From positions 3,534,001 to 3,598,000 of the forward strand of contig NZ_CP046444.1 in assembly GCF_014083945.1 (NCBI RefSeq): a DNA stretch of 64,000 bases, written 5' to 3'. The DNA comes from Granulicella sp. 5B5. Lineage in GTDB: Bacteria > Acidobacteriota > Terriglobia > Terriglobales > Acidobacteriaceae. This document shows positions 7,937 through 16,869 of this stretch, piece after piece (positions within the stretch are counted from its first letter, which is position 1; every line of letters starts with the position of its first letter). The position numbers were made by a program, and so were the translations under genes. The notes under the pieces are model-generated. The model had not been told where the DNA came from, ran no database searches, and was given only the letters and a program-made list of their open reading frames with translations.

Positions 7937-8713
7937 CTAGATGCCGGTGATGTTGAAGCCGCAGTCGACGAACATCACCTCGCCGGTAATGCCGCTGGCC
8001 AGATCGCTGGCGAGGAACAGCGCGGTCTTACCGACCTCGGACTGCTCAACGTTGCGGTGCAGCGGAGCGCGCTCGCTCGTCTTGTCCAGCATCACTTGCA
8101 GGTCACCGATGCCGCGTGCTGCAAGCGTTTTGATCGCCCCAGCCGAAATCGCGTTTACGCGGATGTTCTTTCCGCCCAGCGATGCCGCAAGGTAACGGAC
8201 AGCCGCTTCCAGCGCTGCCTTGGCCACACCCATCACGTTGTAATTTGGGAAGACCTTGTCGCTGCCGTAATGCGTCATCGTTATGATCGATCCGCCCTCG
8301 GTCATCAGCGGAGTCGCAGCCCGGGCCACCGCGATCAGCGAATAGACGCTGATGTCCTGTGCCATCGCGAAGTCTTCCCGCTTGGTCAGCAGGAAGTCGT
8401 TCTTCATCGCATCGGCAGGAGCAAAGGCAACCGAATGGACGAGTATATGGACCACAGGAAACGCAGCCGCAATCTCCTGGAACGCGGTCTCAATTTCGCT
8501 ATCCTTGGTTACGTCCATCTGGATGGCGCGCGCTTTGCCCGTCTGGCCGAGCTCCGCGATCAGGTCTTCCGACTCCTTCTTCAACCGCTCGCTCTGGTAG
8601 CAGAGCACAAGTGTGGCCCCTGCTGCGGCAAGTTTCTCTGCGATGGCGTAAGCGATGCTGCGTTTGTTGGCGACGCCAAGTACTACGGCGACTTTGCCCT
8701 TCATATCGATCAT
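7937..8713 (-). CDS. fabI: Enoyl-[acyl-carrier-protein] reductase FabI
   Basis: 258 residues from MIDMKGK; the frame is open to 8761 but the extra 16 residues do not fit the family. Atypical SDR features of FabI are present: the nucleotide-binding GVANKRS at about 13-19, VHSVAFAP, and the catalytic Tyr-x6-Lys in YNVMGVAKAALEA. The C-terminus (GITGEVMFVDCGFNITGI) is characteristic. It reduces trans-2-enoyl-ACP with NADH in the last step of each fatty-acid elongation cycle. It sits in a minus-strand run with unrelated genes, so co-regulation is uncertain. Confidence 0.95.
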   Translation of the reverse strand: MIDMKGKVAVVLGVANKRSIAYAIAEKLAAAGATLVLCYQSERLKKESEDLIAELGQTGKARAIQMDVTKDSEIETAFQEIAAAFPVVHILVHSVAFAPADAMKNDFLLTKREDFAMAQDISVYSLIAVARAATPLMTEGGSIITMTHYGSDKVFPNYNVMGVAKAALEAAVRYLAASLGGKNIRVNAISAGAIKTLAARGIGDLQVMLDKTSERAPLHRNVEQSEVGKTALFLASDLASGITGEVMFVDCGFNITGI

Positions 8714-8799
8714 GATCTCTTCGACTCCTGGCGCATGGGCGTTCCCCACGCGGCGTTGCAAACGAGGGTAAGAATAGCAGTTTGGTGCGAACTTTGTGT

Positions 8800-9186
8800 C
8801 TAGCTGTGGACAAGCCAGTCAAACTGCTCATCCGTCAGCGGTACAACCGACAGACGAAACTGGCGGAACATGATCGACCCCTGGAAGACGCCTGCTTCGC
8901 GGATCTCCGCAAGTGGCTTCTCACGCTTCAGGCGCTTGCCCGCCTTCAGCAGCACCAGCGGCATCTTCGGGTTCTCGGGGTCGGCTTTCACTGAAACCAC
9001 CTTGGCCGTCCCGACCGCCGCCTTGCCGACGTTCGAATGGTAGATCACGCACTGCTCGCCCGGCTTCATGTTGCGCAACGTAATCAACGCCTGCGCGTTG
9101 GAGATGCCGTCCCAGAGGGTCTCGCCATCCCGCAGCAGGTCGTCGTAAGAGTACTTGTCAGGTTCGGACTTCAGTAGATAGTGCAT
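8800..9186 (-). CDS. EVE-domain protein
   Basis: 128 residues, a full-length stand-alone EVE domain (PUA-like fold). Typical markers are YLLKSEPDKYSYDDL at the N-terminus, WDGISNAQA, the MKPGEQCVIYHSN strand and the FRQFRLSVVPLT ending. Family knowledge: EVE domains bind modified bases in DNA or RNA (for example 5-methylcytosine) and are related to YTH readers; the ligand of housekeeping members is unsettled. No restriction or modification genes sit next to it, so a defence role is not suggested here. It lies between fabI and murI on the same strand. Confidence 0.92.
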   Translation of the reverse strand: MHYLLKSEPDKYSYDDLLRDGETLWDGISNAQALITLRNMKPGEQCVIYHSNVGKAAVGTAKVVSVKADPENPKMPLVLLKAGKRLKREKPLAEIREAGVFQGSIMFRQFRLSVVPLTDEQFDWLVHS

Positions 9187-9215
9187 AGCTGCTCCCAGTG
9201 TATTCGTCTCCGCTG

Positions 9216-10028
9216 CTAACCGCCCAGATCGAGGTGCTGAACATCCTCAATCTGCCGGCCCAGAAACAGGCTTCCCAGCCGCCGGAACTTCTCCACCGAG
9301 TCCGTCGCGAAGCACTCAAAGGTCGCCTCTCCCTGCCGTACCGCCTCTCGTGCAGACACAACACGTTCCACCTCTGCTGCGGTGGCTTCAGCCGAATCGA
9401 TCACCTCTGCCGTCGACCCCAGTTTTCGCAGCATCGCCGTAATCTGCGCCTCGATCAACGGATAGTGCGTACAGCCGAGCAGCACAGCTTTTGGCTCGCC
9501 CTTACCGAGCGCCTCTGTTAGATAAATCTTCAGCACGTCCTGCGTGACAGGGTGGTCGATCCAACCCTCTTCGACCAGCGGTACCAGCAGCGGACAAGCC
9601 TTCTCCGTCGCACGCAACCCCACCGATTCGCTCAGCCGTGCATAGGAGTGCGACTGCACCGTCGCCGCCGTTGCGAGCACCAGCACCTCGCTGGCAGGAT
9701 GCCGTTCCTGCGCAGCGCGGACCACTGGTTCGATCACGCCAACGACCGGAATCTTGACCGCCGCCTTGATCTCGTCCAGTGCCAGCGCTGTCGCGGTATT
9801 GCAGGCAATCACCAGATATTCTGCGCCTCTGTCTCCCAGAAATCGGGCGCTCTCCACGGCATAGCGCGCAATCGTCGCCTGCGACTTCGCGCCGTAAGGC
9901 AGGCGCGCCGTGTCACCAAGGTAGAGATAATGTGCACCGCCAATGCGTGGCAGCAGCGCGCGAAGCACCGTCAGCCCGCCAAAGCCGGAGTCGAACACGC
10001 CCAGAACCGGGCCTTGCCTGGAAGACAT
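9216..10028 (-). CDS. murI: Glutamate racemase
   Basis: 270 residues, usual length. DSGFGG (13-18), GDTARLPYG, ACNTAT with the first catalytic cysteine at 76, and GCTHYP with the second at 186 are all present, so the two-base racemisation mechanism is intact. It converts L- to D-glutamate for the peptidoglycan stem peptide. It is the last gene of a three-gene minus-strand set (amidase, GerMN protein, murI) with gaps of -4 and +2 bases, a tight cell-wall operon. Confidence 0.96.
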   Translation of the reverse strand: MSSRQGPVLGVFDSGFGGLTVLRALLPRIGGAHYLYLGDTARLPYGAKSQATIARYAVESARFLGDRGAEYLVIACNTATALALDEIKAAVKIPVVGVIEPVVRAAQERHPASEVLVLATAATVQSHSYARLSESVGLRATEKACPLLVPLVEEGWIDHPVTQDVLKIYLTEALGKGEPKAVLLGCTHYPLIEAQITAMLRKLGSTAEVIDSAEATAAEVERVVSAREAVRQGEATFECFATDSVEKFRRLGSLFLGRQIEDVQHLDLGG

Positions 10029-10030
10029 CG

Positions 10031-10741
10031 TCAGTTGCCGCCTCCATCATCTGTGGCTGTGGCGGTATCGCGCGAACGATACGTTCGCATCAGGTCTGCG
10101 TGCCCGGCCAGCGCCTCCCGCGACGCGCCGTCCACCAGAAACCGCACCTGCTCAATCTGTGGCAGGTTCGCATGTAGCGTTCCAATAATCGACCGTAGCG
10201 TCAACGATTCGACCTCTACGCCCGAGGGATGCTGGTCGACGAAGCTGCTGCGCAGGTCCACAACCGCGAGCTCGCCTCCGGGAGTTCGCGGTTGCAGCCC
10301 GACCCCGTCGGCAGGCGCCACAAGCACCGTGGCCTTGCGGTCCGGATGCAGAGCCGAAGGCGTGTTTGTCACGGTGTAACCCACCACCGGTAACGGCACC
10401 AGAAACACCTCATTCACGGCAGCTCCAGGCTGCAGTGGGTGCGCAGAGCCCGGCTGCGAGTACTGTGCGATCAGGTGGTCGATTAAAGCGCGTGCGCGGG
10501 CCGTCGTGTCGGTGGGCAGAGCAATCTCTCTTTGTCCCGCGTGGATTTCGCCATCATTGTCATTGGCGAAGTCCATGGTCACAGGCTCGGTCGTCGCAGT
10601 CGGTGCATCCAACGGCATCTGGTCTCCGAGCCGCAGCACGCGGTCGCGCGCTCGCTGCCGTTCCACCACCAGCACCGCGGTCATCGCAACAATGCAGGCC
10701 ACGAGGCACCAGAATACGATGCGTTGATGTCTCTGGATCAT
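10031..10741 (-). CDS. GerMN-domain membrane-anchored protein
   Basis: 236 residues. One N-terminal transmembrane segment at about 10-26 (VFWCLVACIVAMTAVLV) is followed by an extracytoplasmic region. The C-terminal half (about 110-215) has the GerMN pattern: NEVFLVPLP, ELAVVDLRSSFVDQHPSG, SLTLRSIIGTLHANLPQIEQVRFLVDG. Family knowledge: GerMN domains occur with N-acetylmuramoyl-L-alanine amidases and are thought to bind peptidoglycan or guide the amidase. The ATG overlaps the amidase stop by 4 bases, strongly implying a joint role. The tail ends in DDGGGN. Confidence 0.88.
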   Translation of the reverse strand: MIQRHQRIVFWCLVACIVAMTAVLVVERQRARDRVLRLGDQMPLDAPTATTEPVTMDFANDNDGEIHAGQREIALPTDTTARARALIDHLIAQYSQPGSAHPLQPGAAVNEVFLVPLPVVGYTVTNTPSALHPDRKATVLVAPADGVGLQPRTPGGELAVVDLRSSFVDQHPSGVEVESLTLRSIIGTLHANLPQIEQVRFLVDGASREALAGHADLMRTYRSRDTATATDDGGGN

Positions 10742-11643
10742 GGATGCTCCCCTGAAGCGGTTGTCGCGTGGCCGCCTGCATTCGGTTCTGCAGTCTTCGG
10801 CCGTCCCAGTGTGTTAGGCAGGCGTGGCGGAGGTTGCACCTGTTTGGCCCATGCTTCCAAAGCTCCGGCAATCCCAATCGCAACACGCTGCTGGTAGGAG
10901 GGATCGTTCACCGAACTCACATCTTCGCCTTCGGGTGCCAACTCGACAATGACTGCCGGGCACGTCAGCGAGTCTACTGGCCGCACGGAGGCGCGTCCGC
11001 TGATGCGTGGCACCCCGGTCTCCTGCAGCGCCTGGCCTAATTGTCGGCTCAGTTGTGCACTCAGAGAAACCCACGCTGTCTGCGCGGTCTGCCATGGCAG
11101 GACAGGAGCTTCGGCGGATACTCCGTCCAGTTCTGACGTGTAGAGATGCACCCCATGCCCGCTGCCCGCAGCGTGCAACAGCAAGCACGCAGAGGCACGC
11201 GCACTATTGGCAATCCCTGCGCGGTCATCTGAGGACATCGGAACAGGTGCAGCTCCCGCAGTAGCAGGTTTATTGGCTGCATCTCCAACCCGCGTCATCA
11301 CCACCGTAAACCCTCGGGCCTGCAGCGCAGCCTGCAACCTCAAGGCCAACGCCAGCGTAACGTCCTTCTCCAGCAGTGTACTGCCTCCCGGCGCGCTGAT
11401 GCGGGCTCCGGTATCCGCACCTCCGTGGGCCGCGTCCAACACAACGGTCATCTTGTTCATCACGCCTGGCAGTAGCGTGCCCGCATCGGCCGCCGTGGGC
11501 CGTGTCACCACCACGGGCTTGCCATCTTGCGCCTGGACCGTCATCGCTGCCAGCGCTGCGCCCAGCAGAGCATGTGCCCACAGTCGCCTGTAGGCTGTCG
11601 ATCTCATCGTGCAGAAGCGTGACTGGCTCACCATTTTATCCAC
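10738..11643 (-). CDS. N-acetylmuramoyl-L-alanine amidase (Amidase_3)
   Basis: 301 residues. The N-terminal signal peptide includes LLGAALAAMTVQAQ (about 26-39). The Amidase_3 zinc site is visible: the H of DAAHGG (near 73), the E of LLEKDV, the H of LLHAAGSGHG, and the catalytic E of VIVELAPEG. It cleaves the bond between muramic acid and L-alanine in peptidoglycan in the periplasm. It heads the operon with the GerMN protein and murI. The start is the first ATG of the frame; later in-frame ATGs at residues 4 and 13 would also keep the signal peptide. Confidence 0.9.
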   Translation of the reverse strand: MDKMVSQSRFCTMRSTAYRRLWAHALLGAALAAMTVQAQDGKPVVVTRPTAADAGTLLPGVMNKMTVVLDAAHGGADTGARISAPGGSTLLEKDVTLALALRLQAALQARGFTVVMTRVGDAANKPATAGAAPVPMSSDDRAGIANSARASACLLLHAAGSGHGVHLYTSELDGVSAEAPVLPWQTAQTAWVSLSAQLSRQLGQALQETGVPRISGRASVRPVDSLTCPAVIVELAPEGEDVSSVNDPSYQQRVAIGIAGALEAWAKQVQPPPRLPNTLGRPKTAEPNAGGHATTASGEHP

Positions 11644-11711
11644 CGGGTTGATTGTAACGGGTGATGTACGGTGGCTGATTTCTCCACTGGCGTGGAGTTA
11701 GACTTGTAGCC

Positions 11712-12215
11712 ATGCGTGTCTTCGGAATCGACTGCGGCACGGAGTACACCGGCTATGGCGTGGTGGAAGCCGCCGAGACGCCGCGCGGCTCGAGGCTCCG
11801 GTATCTCTGCGCGGGCGCCGTCAAGCTATCGAAGAAGGACCACACCCCCGTGCGGCTCGCGCAGGTCTATGCGGAGCTTACAACGCTGCTCCAGCAATGG
11901 CAGCCTCACGTCGTCGCCATTGAAGAGGTCTTCTTCTCCGCCAACGCCAAGAGCGCCCTCAAACTCGGCCAGGTACGCGGCGTAGCCATGCTCGCTGCTG
12001 CGAACTGCGGGCTCCCCGTCGCCGAGTATGCTCCACTCAGCATCAAAAGCGCTGTCGTCGGCTACGGTCTTGCGGCCAAGGAGCAGGTACAGTTCATGGT
12101 GGCGCGCCTTCTCGAACTCGAAGAAGCACCCAAACCCGCCGACGCCGCCGATGCTCTCGCCATCGCCATCTGCCACATCCACCACGCTCAGACCGAGGAG
12201 AATCTGCGCAGATGA
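11712..12215 (+). CDS. ruvC: Holliday junction resolvase RuvC
   Basis: 167 residues. The acidic active site is visible: GIDCGTEYTGYG (D6), the E of AIEEVFF (near 71), and ADAADALAIAICH near the end, with the paired aspartates at about 142 and 145. It resolves Holliday junctions with RuvAB, which are not in this window. The start is the ATG at 11712, divergent from the amidase with a 68-base shared promoter region. It overlaps the next gene by 4 bases. Confidence 0.95.
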   Translation: MRVFGIDCGTEYTGYGVVEAAETPRGSRLRYLCAGAVKLSKKDHTPVRLAQVYAELTTLLQQWQPHVVAIEEVFFSANAKSALKLGQVRGVAMLAAANCGLPVAEYAPLSIKSAVVGYGLAAKEQVQFMVARLLELEEAPKPADAADALAIAICHIHHAQTEENLRR

Positions 12216-12889
12216 CTCCTCCGTACGCATGGGCCTTGTCCTTCCTCCTGCTGCCATTCGGACCTCAGCAGGCAGCGCCTGTCCCGCCGCCCGGCTCAGG
12301 TGACCTCTCCAGCTTCGAACTCGACTGGCCCCAGGCCCCAGTTCCCCATTGGTCCATCGAGATCGCCGCGGACGGAAAAGGCCGTTACGATCTGCTCTCC
12401 AAAGGTGCCCGGCCCTCGGCAACCACCATGCAACCGATTGTCGTCACACCCGCCACGGTATCCCGTCTACGCGGTGGCTACCACGCGGTTAAGCGCGGCT
12501 CCTGCGAAACCCGTTCCAAAGGCCTCGCGAAGACCGGAGTGAAGCACATCGCCTACACCTTCGGGAGCCCCGATGCCTGGTCGTCCTGCACATTCAATTA
12601 TTCGGACGATAAGGCTCTCATGGACGCGGTTGCCACCTTTCAGGCCATCGCGGAGACGATGCAGTTCGGCGTCACCCTCGAACACCAACACCGCTACGAC
12701 CGCCTCGGCCTCGACGCTACCATCGACAATCTGTCCGTCGAGGTGAAGGACGGCCGCGCCATCGAGATGCAGAACATCGCGCCGGTCCTGCAGTCCATTG
12801 TCGAAGATGACCGCGTCATCGAACGAGCCCGCCGAAAGGCCGCGCGCCTGCTTCAGCCATCGGACTCACCGGCTTCCAGCGCGCAGTAA
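12212..12889 (+). CDS. Exported protein of unknown function
   Basis: 225 residues. Residues 6-22 (AWALSFLLLPFGPQQAA) look like a signal peptide, then a Pro-rich linker. Two cysteines (SCETRSKG and SSCTFNYSDD) may form a disulfide. Alternating beta-type sequence (WSIEIAADGKGRYDLLSK) is followed by a helical C-terminus rich in Arg and Asp. I do not recognise the family. It is translationally coupled to ruvC (ATGA overlap), a co-location rather than an evident function. Its last 37 bases overlap the convergent rsmA. Confidence 0.72.
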   Translation: MTPPYAWALSFLLLPFGPQQAAPVPPPGSGDLSSFELDWPQAPVPHWSIEIAADGKGRYDLLSKGARPSATTMQPIVVTPATVSRLRGGYHAVKRGSCETRSKGLAKTGVKHIAYTFGSPDAWSSCTFNYSDDKALMDAVATFQAIAETMQFGVTLEHQHRYDRLGLDATIDNLSVEVKDGRAIEMQNIAPVLQSIVEDDRVIERARRKAARLLQPSDSPASSAQ

Positions 12890-13659
12890 AGCTTCGCTAT
12901 CAACTCCAGAGGCACAGCCTCGGAGCGCACCTGCGGCGCCAGCCCTTCAGGCCACGCCTCTGCAAGCGTGGTCGTGCTGTAACCCGCTACACGAAGGTTG
13001 TTCATCAGTGTCTTACGCTTCTGCGCAAAGCTCGCCCTCAAAAAACGGTTGAACGCAACCGGTTCCACGCCGAGTTCCACAAACCGCGGCGCAAACTCCA
13101 GCCGCAGCACGGTCGAGTAGACATCCGGCGGCGGCGAAAATGCACTCGGCGGCAGCGTAAACAGGTTGGTCACTTGCGCGTGCATCTGCGTCGCCGCGGA
13201 GAGTGCGCCATACTCACTCGTGCCCGGAGTTGCTGCAATCCGTTCCGCGACCTCTCGCTGCATCATCACCACCGCGCGCGACACAACTCCTCCCCGCGCC
13301 GCGTCATACAGCTTCAGCAGAATGTCAGAGGTGATGTAGTACGGCAGGTTTCCCACCACATCGATGCTCGAACCCTCGGCCAGTACAGCCAGGTCGGCAC
13401 GCAGGATATCCTCGTTGTGGATCGTCACATGCGGGTCGTTGCGAAACCGGAAGGTCAGCTTGCGAGCCAACGCCGGGTCGAACTCCACGCAATGCAGACG
13501 ACGACAACGTGTCGCCAGTAAAGCCGTTATCGCACCGTGCCCCGGCCCAATCTCAACCACGGTCCGCTCACGAGCGTCGCCAAGCGACTCCGCAATCCGC
13601 AGGCAGGCATTCTCATCCACCAGAAAGTTTTGCCCGAGCTTGGGCTTCTTCGCACTCAC
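12853..13659 (-). CDS. rsmA: 16S rRNA dimethyladenosine transferase RsmA/KsgA
   Basis: 268 residues, usual length. Starts KPKLGQNFLVDENA, the family hallmark. SAM-binding VEIGPGHGAITALLA, the acidic VEFDPAL, NEDILRADL and the catalytic NLPYYITSDILLKL are all present; the C-terminal FRPPP-like motif is SAFSPPPDVYS. It dimethylates two adjacent adenosines near the 3' end of 16S rRNA during 30S assembly. It overlaps the upstream permease gene by 4 bases (same strand) and runs 37 bases into the convergent 12212 gene. Confidence 0.95.
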   Translation of the reverse strand: MSAKKPKLGQNFLVDENACLRIAESLGDARERTVVEIGPGHGAITALLATRCRRLHCVEFDPALARKLTFRFRNDPHVTIHNEDILRADLAVLAEGSSIDVVGNLPYYITSDILLKLYDAARGGVVSRAVVMMQREVAERIAATPGTSEYGALSAATQMHAQVTNLFTLPPSAFSPPPDVYSTVLRLEFAPRFVELGVEPVAFNRFLRASFAQKRKTLMNNLRVAGYSTTTLAEAWPEGLAPQVRSEAVPLELIAKLYCALEAGESDG

Positions 13660-15038
13660 ATCTCTATTGTGCCTGTTGTCTTCTGCCTGCGTTGAAACAG
13701 GTAGTGCACCGGGATTCCAGCCAGGATCACAGCCGCGCCAATCAGCGAGTTACGAGGCTGGTCAATAAAACTGAACACCAGTAGCGCCAGCGCCGCCAGC
13801 ATGAACAATGCCGGCACCACCGGATATCCACTCACACGGTATGGACGCGGCGTCTCCGGTTCACGCGCGCGAAAGACAAAGACCGTCGCCGTCGTTAGCG
13901 CATAAAACAGCCACTCCGAAAAGATCGCCAGTGAAAACAGCGCCTGAAACTTGCCGATCGCCAATAGTAACAACGTGCTCAGTACAGCCTGCATCAACAG
14001 GCTCACCCACGGTGTATGAAACCTCGGATGAATCTTCGCCAGAGGGGAAGGGAAGAGCCTGTCCTGCGCGGCGGCAAAAGGCACGCGAGCACCCGACAGC
14101 GAGCTCCCCACAAACGTCGCGCAGATGCTGACGGCCATCCCGATCGAAACCAGCGCCGCCCCAGCGTTACCTGCCACCAGCCGCAGCGCATCGGCCGCCG
14201 GCCGGTCTGCTGCGGCAATCACTCCCGCGGGCAGAACATACTGGATTGCGGCATTGGTCAGCATATACAGCCCGCCCACAATGGCCACGCCGCCCACCAG
14301 CGCAATCGGCATCGCCCGCTGCGGCTCTTTCACCTCGCCGGCCATCTGCGACACATCGCTCCACCCGTCATACGCCCACAGCGCCGCAATCAACGCCACC
14401 ATAAAGCCCGCGATGCCACCGCGCGCACCGCTGAAGCTCGTCGTAAAGTTGTGCCAGCTGCCGTGCCGTAAGCTCGTAAAGCAGAAGCCCGCAATCACCA
14501 CGATCATCAGCACCTTCAGCCACGTCAGCACAGTCTGCACATTGGCCGACTCCAGCGTACTCACAATATTCAGCCCGGTAATCAGCCACGTCGCGGCAAT
14601 CGCCAGTACCTGGCTCCACAGCAGGTGTGCAATCGCCTCCGTCCCTAGAAAGCTGAACGCCGAAAACGTCCCAAGCACCCGCAACAGCCCCGCCGCAATC
14701 GTCGCAATCGAAGCCGGCTTAGCAATCGTCGTCCAGGTCCACGTATAAAGAAAAGCTGTCAGTGGCCCATAAGCATCGTATAGAAACGCATACTCGCCGC
14801 CCACGCGCGGCTTCATCGCCGCAAGCTCCGCATAGCTCATCGCCCCAAACAGCGACAGCAGCCCACCCGTGATCCACACCAGGTACACCATCCGTGAGCT
14901 GCCCACGGCGGCCATCATCTCGCGCGGCACCAGAAAGATTCCAGAGCCGATAATGATGCCCACCACAATGGCCATCGCGTTCTTCGTGCTCAGAACGCGA
15001 GGCAACTTAAGCATCGTGTCACTGGTTTTTGCGGTCAT
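13656..15038 (-). CDS. APC-family amino acid permease
   Basis: 460 residues from the ATG at 15038 (MTAKTSDTMLKLPR); the frame is open to 15077. About 12 hydrophobic segments. The TM1 unwound-helix motif VVGIIIGSGIFLVP and the TM2-3 motif SYAELAAMKPRVGGEYAFLYDAYG are typical of the amino acid-polyamine-organocation superfamily, LAT-like branch. It imports or exchanges amino acids at the inner membrane; substrate unknown. It is coupled to rsmA by a 4-base overlap. Confidence 0.9.
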   Translation of the reverse strand: MTAKTSDTMLKLPRVLSTKNAMAIVVGIIIGSGIFLVPREMMAAVGSSRMVYLVWITGGLLSLFGAMSYAELAAMKPRVGGEYAFLYDAYGPLTAFLYTWTWTTIAKPASIATIAAGLLRVLGTFSAFSFLGTEAIAHLLWSQVLAIAATWLITGLNIVSTLESANVQTVLTWLKVLMIVVIAGFCFTSLRHGSWHNFTTSFSGARGGIAGFMVALIAALWAYDGWSDVSQMAGEVKEPQRAMPIALVGGVAIVGGLYMLTNAAIQYVLPAGVIAAADRPAADALRLVAGNAGAALVSIGMAVSICATFVGSSLSGARVPFAAAQDRLFPSPLAKIHPRFHTPWVSLLMQAVLSTLLLLAIGKFQALFSLAIFSEWLFYALTTATVFVFRAREPETPRPYRVSGYPVVPALFMLAALALLVFSFIDQPRNSLIGAAVILAGIPVHYLFQRRQKTTGTIEM

Positions 15039-15088
15039 TGCGACGAGAGTATCAGATAGACTTGAGCTGCCCGCCACTCAATATCACG

Positions 15089-16687
15089 CTAGTAATAAAA
15101 CCGTTCGTCTACCCAGTGGAACGGGGCCGTCGGCTTGCGCCCCCGCAACACCCAAACTCCGCGATGCTGCTCAAAGGGCATCGCCCACGGGCTCGTAATC
15201 TTGCCGATGTACTGCGTGCTCTCGTACTTCGTCTCCAGCTCAGCCTTGGAGTCGCTCACCACAGCGATCGCCACATTCGCATCGCAGCCGTGCGTGCCCC
15301 ACATCCAGTAGCTGTTCTGCCCGCTGATCGCAGGCGGCAACCCGGGTTGTTCGCGCGGCCCCAGAAAATCAATCGCACCTGCCAGCCCGTAGTCGCCGCC
15401 GAAGATGCACACCCTCTTCTGTTCCTCCGGTGTCAGCGTCCGATACGCCCGCACCACTGTATCCACCTCTTCGTTCCATCCAAAGCGGTCAGCAAAAAAC
15501 TGCGGCAGCGGTCCCGTTGACATTGTCTCGTCCTTCACGCTGCGCAGACGCATGGCATGCGTATAGCTCACCCATTGCGCCGGCGGCAGCACTGGAGAAG
15601 CCATCGGCAGAATCAACAATCCCGTCACCAGCAGAAGCCCCTCCAAAACGGGGAAGCCCACCAACCGCTCCTCAAACACCCACCGCGAGAGCGCATAACG
15701 CCGCTCCCACGCCACGCCGCCTGCCGCAAACAACGCCGGATAGATGCTCTCAAGGTAGTAGTCCTTGGCGTGCATCGCGTCCATGATGACGTAGAAGAAC
15801 ACGTACGCCAGCCCCAGCCATCGTCCCTCGCGAATCGACTTCGCCCGCAGCAGCGACACCAGCCCCACCATCCACACCAGAATATTCAACGGCCCCAGCA
15901 TGGCGAACTGTGCCAGGAAGAAATGCAGTGGATCGAGCACTGTGTTCTTCCCGCCTTCCCGCCCATTGCGCAAAAACTCCAGCGTTGGCCAATGGTTATG
16001 GATCTGCCACACTACATTCGGCAGAGCAATCGCAACCATCAGCGCTATTCCCATCAGCGTCCCGCCCGACCAGAGCACACGCCGCTGTCGGGTACAAAGC
16101 AGCCCCAGCCCCACTGCAATGAGAAAGAACGTCATCGACGGTTTGTTCAACAAGCCCACACCCGCAGAGACACCAAAGATGGTCCACCACAACCAGGGCT
16201 TTCCGTTGCGCAGCATCATGCAGATAGCCAGCGTGCAAACCATCCAGAACACCGGCTCAAACGAGTTCATCGAAAGAAACCCATCGACGCCGATATACTG
16301 CGGCGTCAGCAGTATGGCGAACATTGCCAGCGCCTGTCCCGAGCCGCGTCCCCCCATCGCCCATACCAGAAGCCCCGTCAGAAAGACCGTCGCCGCGCCC
16401 GCCAACGCCGAAAGCACGCGTATCCCGAAGATCGAGTTGCCGAAGAGCATCTCGCCCAGCCGAGCCTGCAGCGCCACAATCGGCCCGTGATCTACAAATC
16501 CCCACGCCAAATGATGCCCACACGCGAGATAGTAAAACTCGTCTCGAAAGTAGCCGTAGCCAAGATGCGTTGTCCACAGGGTCAACACAAACTGCAGCAA
16601 CAGTTTGATGGCGGCAAACAGCGCAGCCAGCTTCAAGGCAGCACGCAGAGTAGGGTCTGTAGGGCGCACAATTGTGGTCGTCGTCAT
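15089..16687 (-). CDS. GT39/PMT_2-type membrane glycosyltransferase (ArnT-like)
   Basis: 532 residues, about 10-11 membrane helices. The first periplasmic loop carries RDEFYYLACGHHLAWGFVDHGP, with the acidic pair and VDHGP seen in the dolichyl/undecaprenyl-phosphate-dependent transferases. The soluble C-terminus (about 390-532) is moderately conserved and includes ICIFGGDYGLAGAIDFLG. It probably moves a sugar from a polyprenyl-phosphate carrier to a lipid or protein outside the membrane. Acceptor unknown. Same strand as the permease (51-base gap). Confidence 0.88.
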   Translation of the reverse strand: MTTTTIVRPTDPTLRAALKLAALFAAIKLLLQFVLTLWTTHLGYGYFRDEFYYLACGHHLAWGFVDHGPIVALQARLGEMLFGNSIFGIRVLSALAGAATVFLTGLLVWAMGGRGSGQALAMFAILLTPQYIGVDGFLSMNSFEPVFWMVCTLAICMMLRNGKPWLWWTIFGVSAGVGLLNKPSMTFFLIAVGLGLLCTRQRRVLWSGGTLMGIALMVAIALPNVVWQIHNHWPTLEFLRNGREGGKNTVLDPLHFFLAQFAMLGPLNILVWMVGLVSLLRAKSIREGRWLGLAYVFFYVIMDAMHAKDYYLESIYPALFAAGGVAWERRYALSRWVFEERLVGFPVLEGLLLVTGLLILPMASPVLPPAQWVSYTHAMRLRSVKDETMSTGPLPQFFADRFGWNEEVDTVVRAYRTLTPEEQKRVCIFGGDYGLAGAIDFLGPREQPGLPPAISGQNSYWMWGTHGCDANVAIAVVSDSKAELETKYESTQYIGKITSPWAMPFEQHRGVWVLRGRKPTAPFHWVDERFYY

Positions 16688-16869
16688 GGCGATGTTCCTT
16701 TATACGCGTGCGCGCGGAACCAGGTTCCCTCTCTTTCCACTAGATTGCCTGAAATAGTTTTAAACCTAACAAAGCGCACACACATGGCTCTTCCGCATAG
16801 CGCGAACAATGGTTTAACGCGGCTTCCAGTGCGCGAGCCCGCTGCGTGTCACGCCTTCTCAACGGGTAG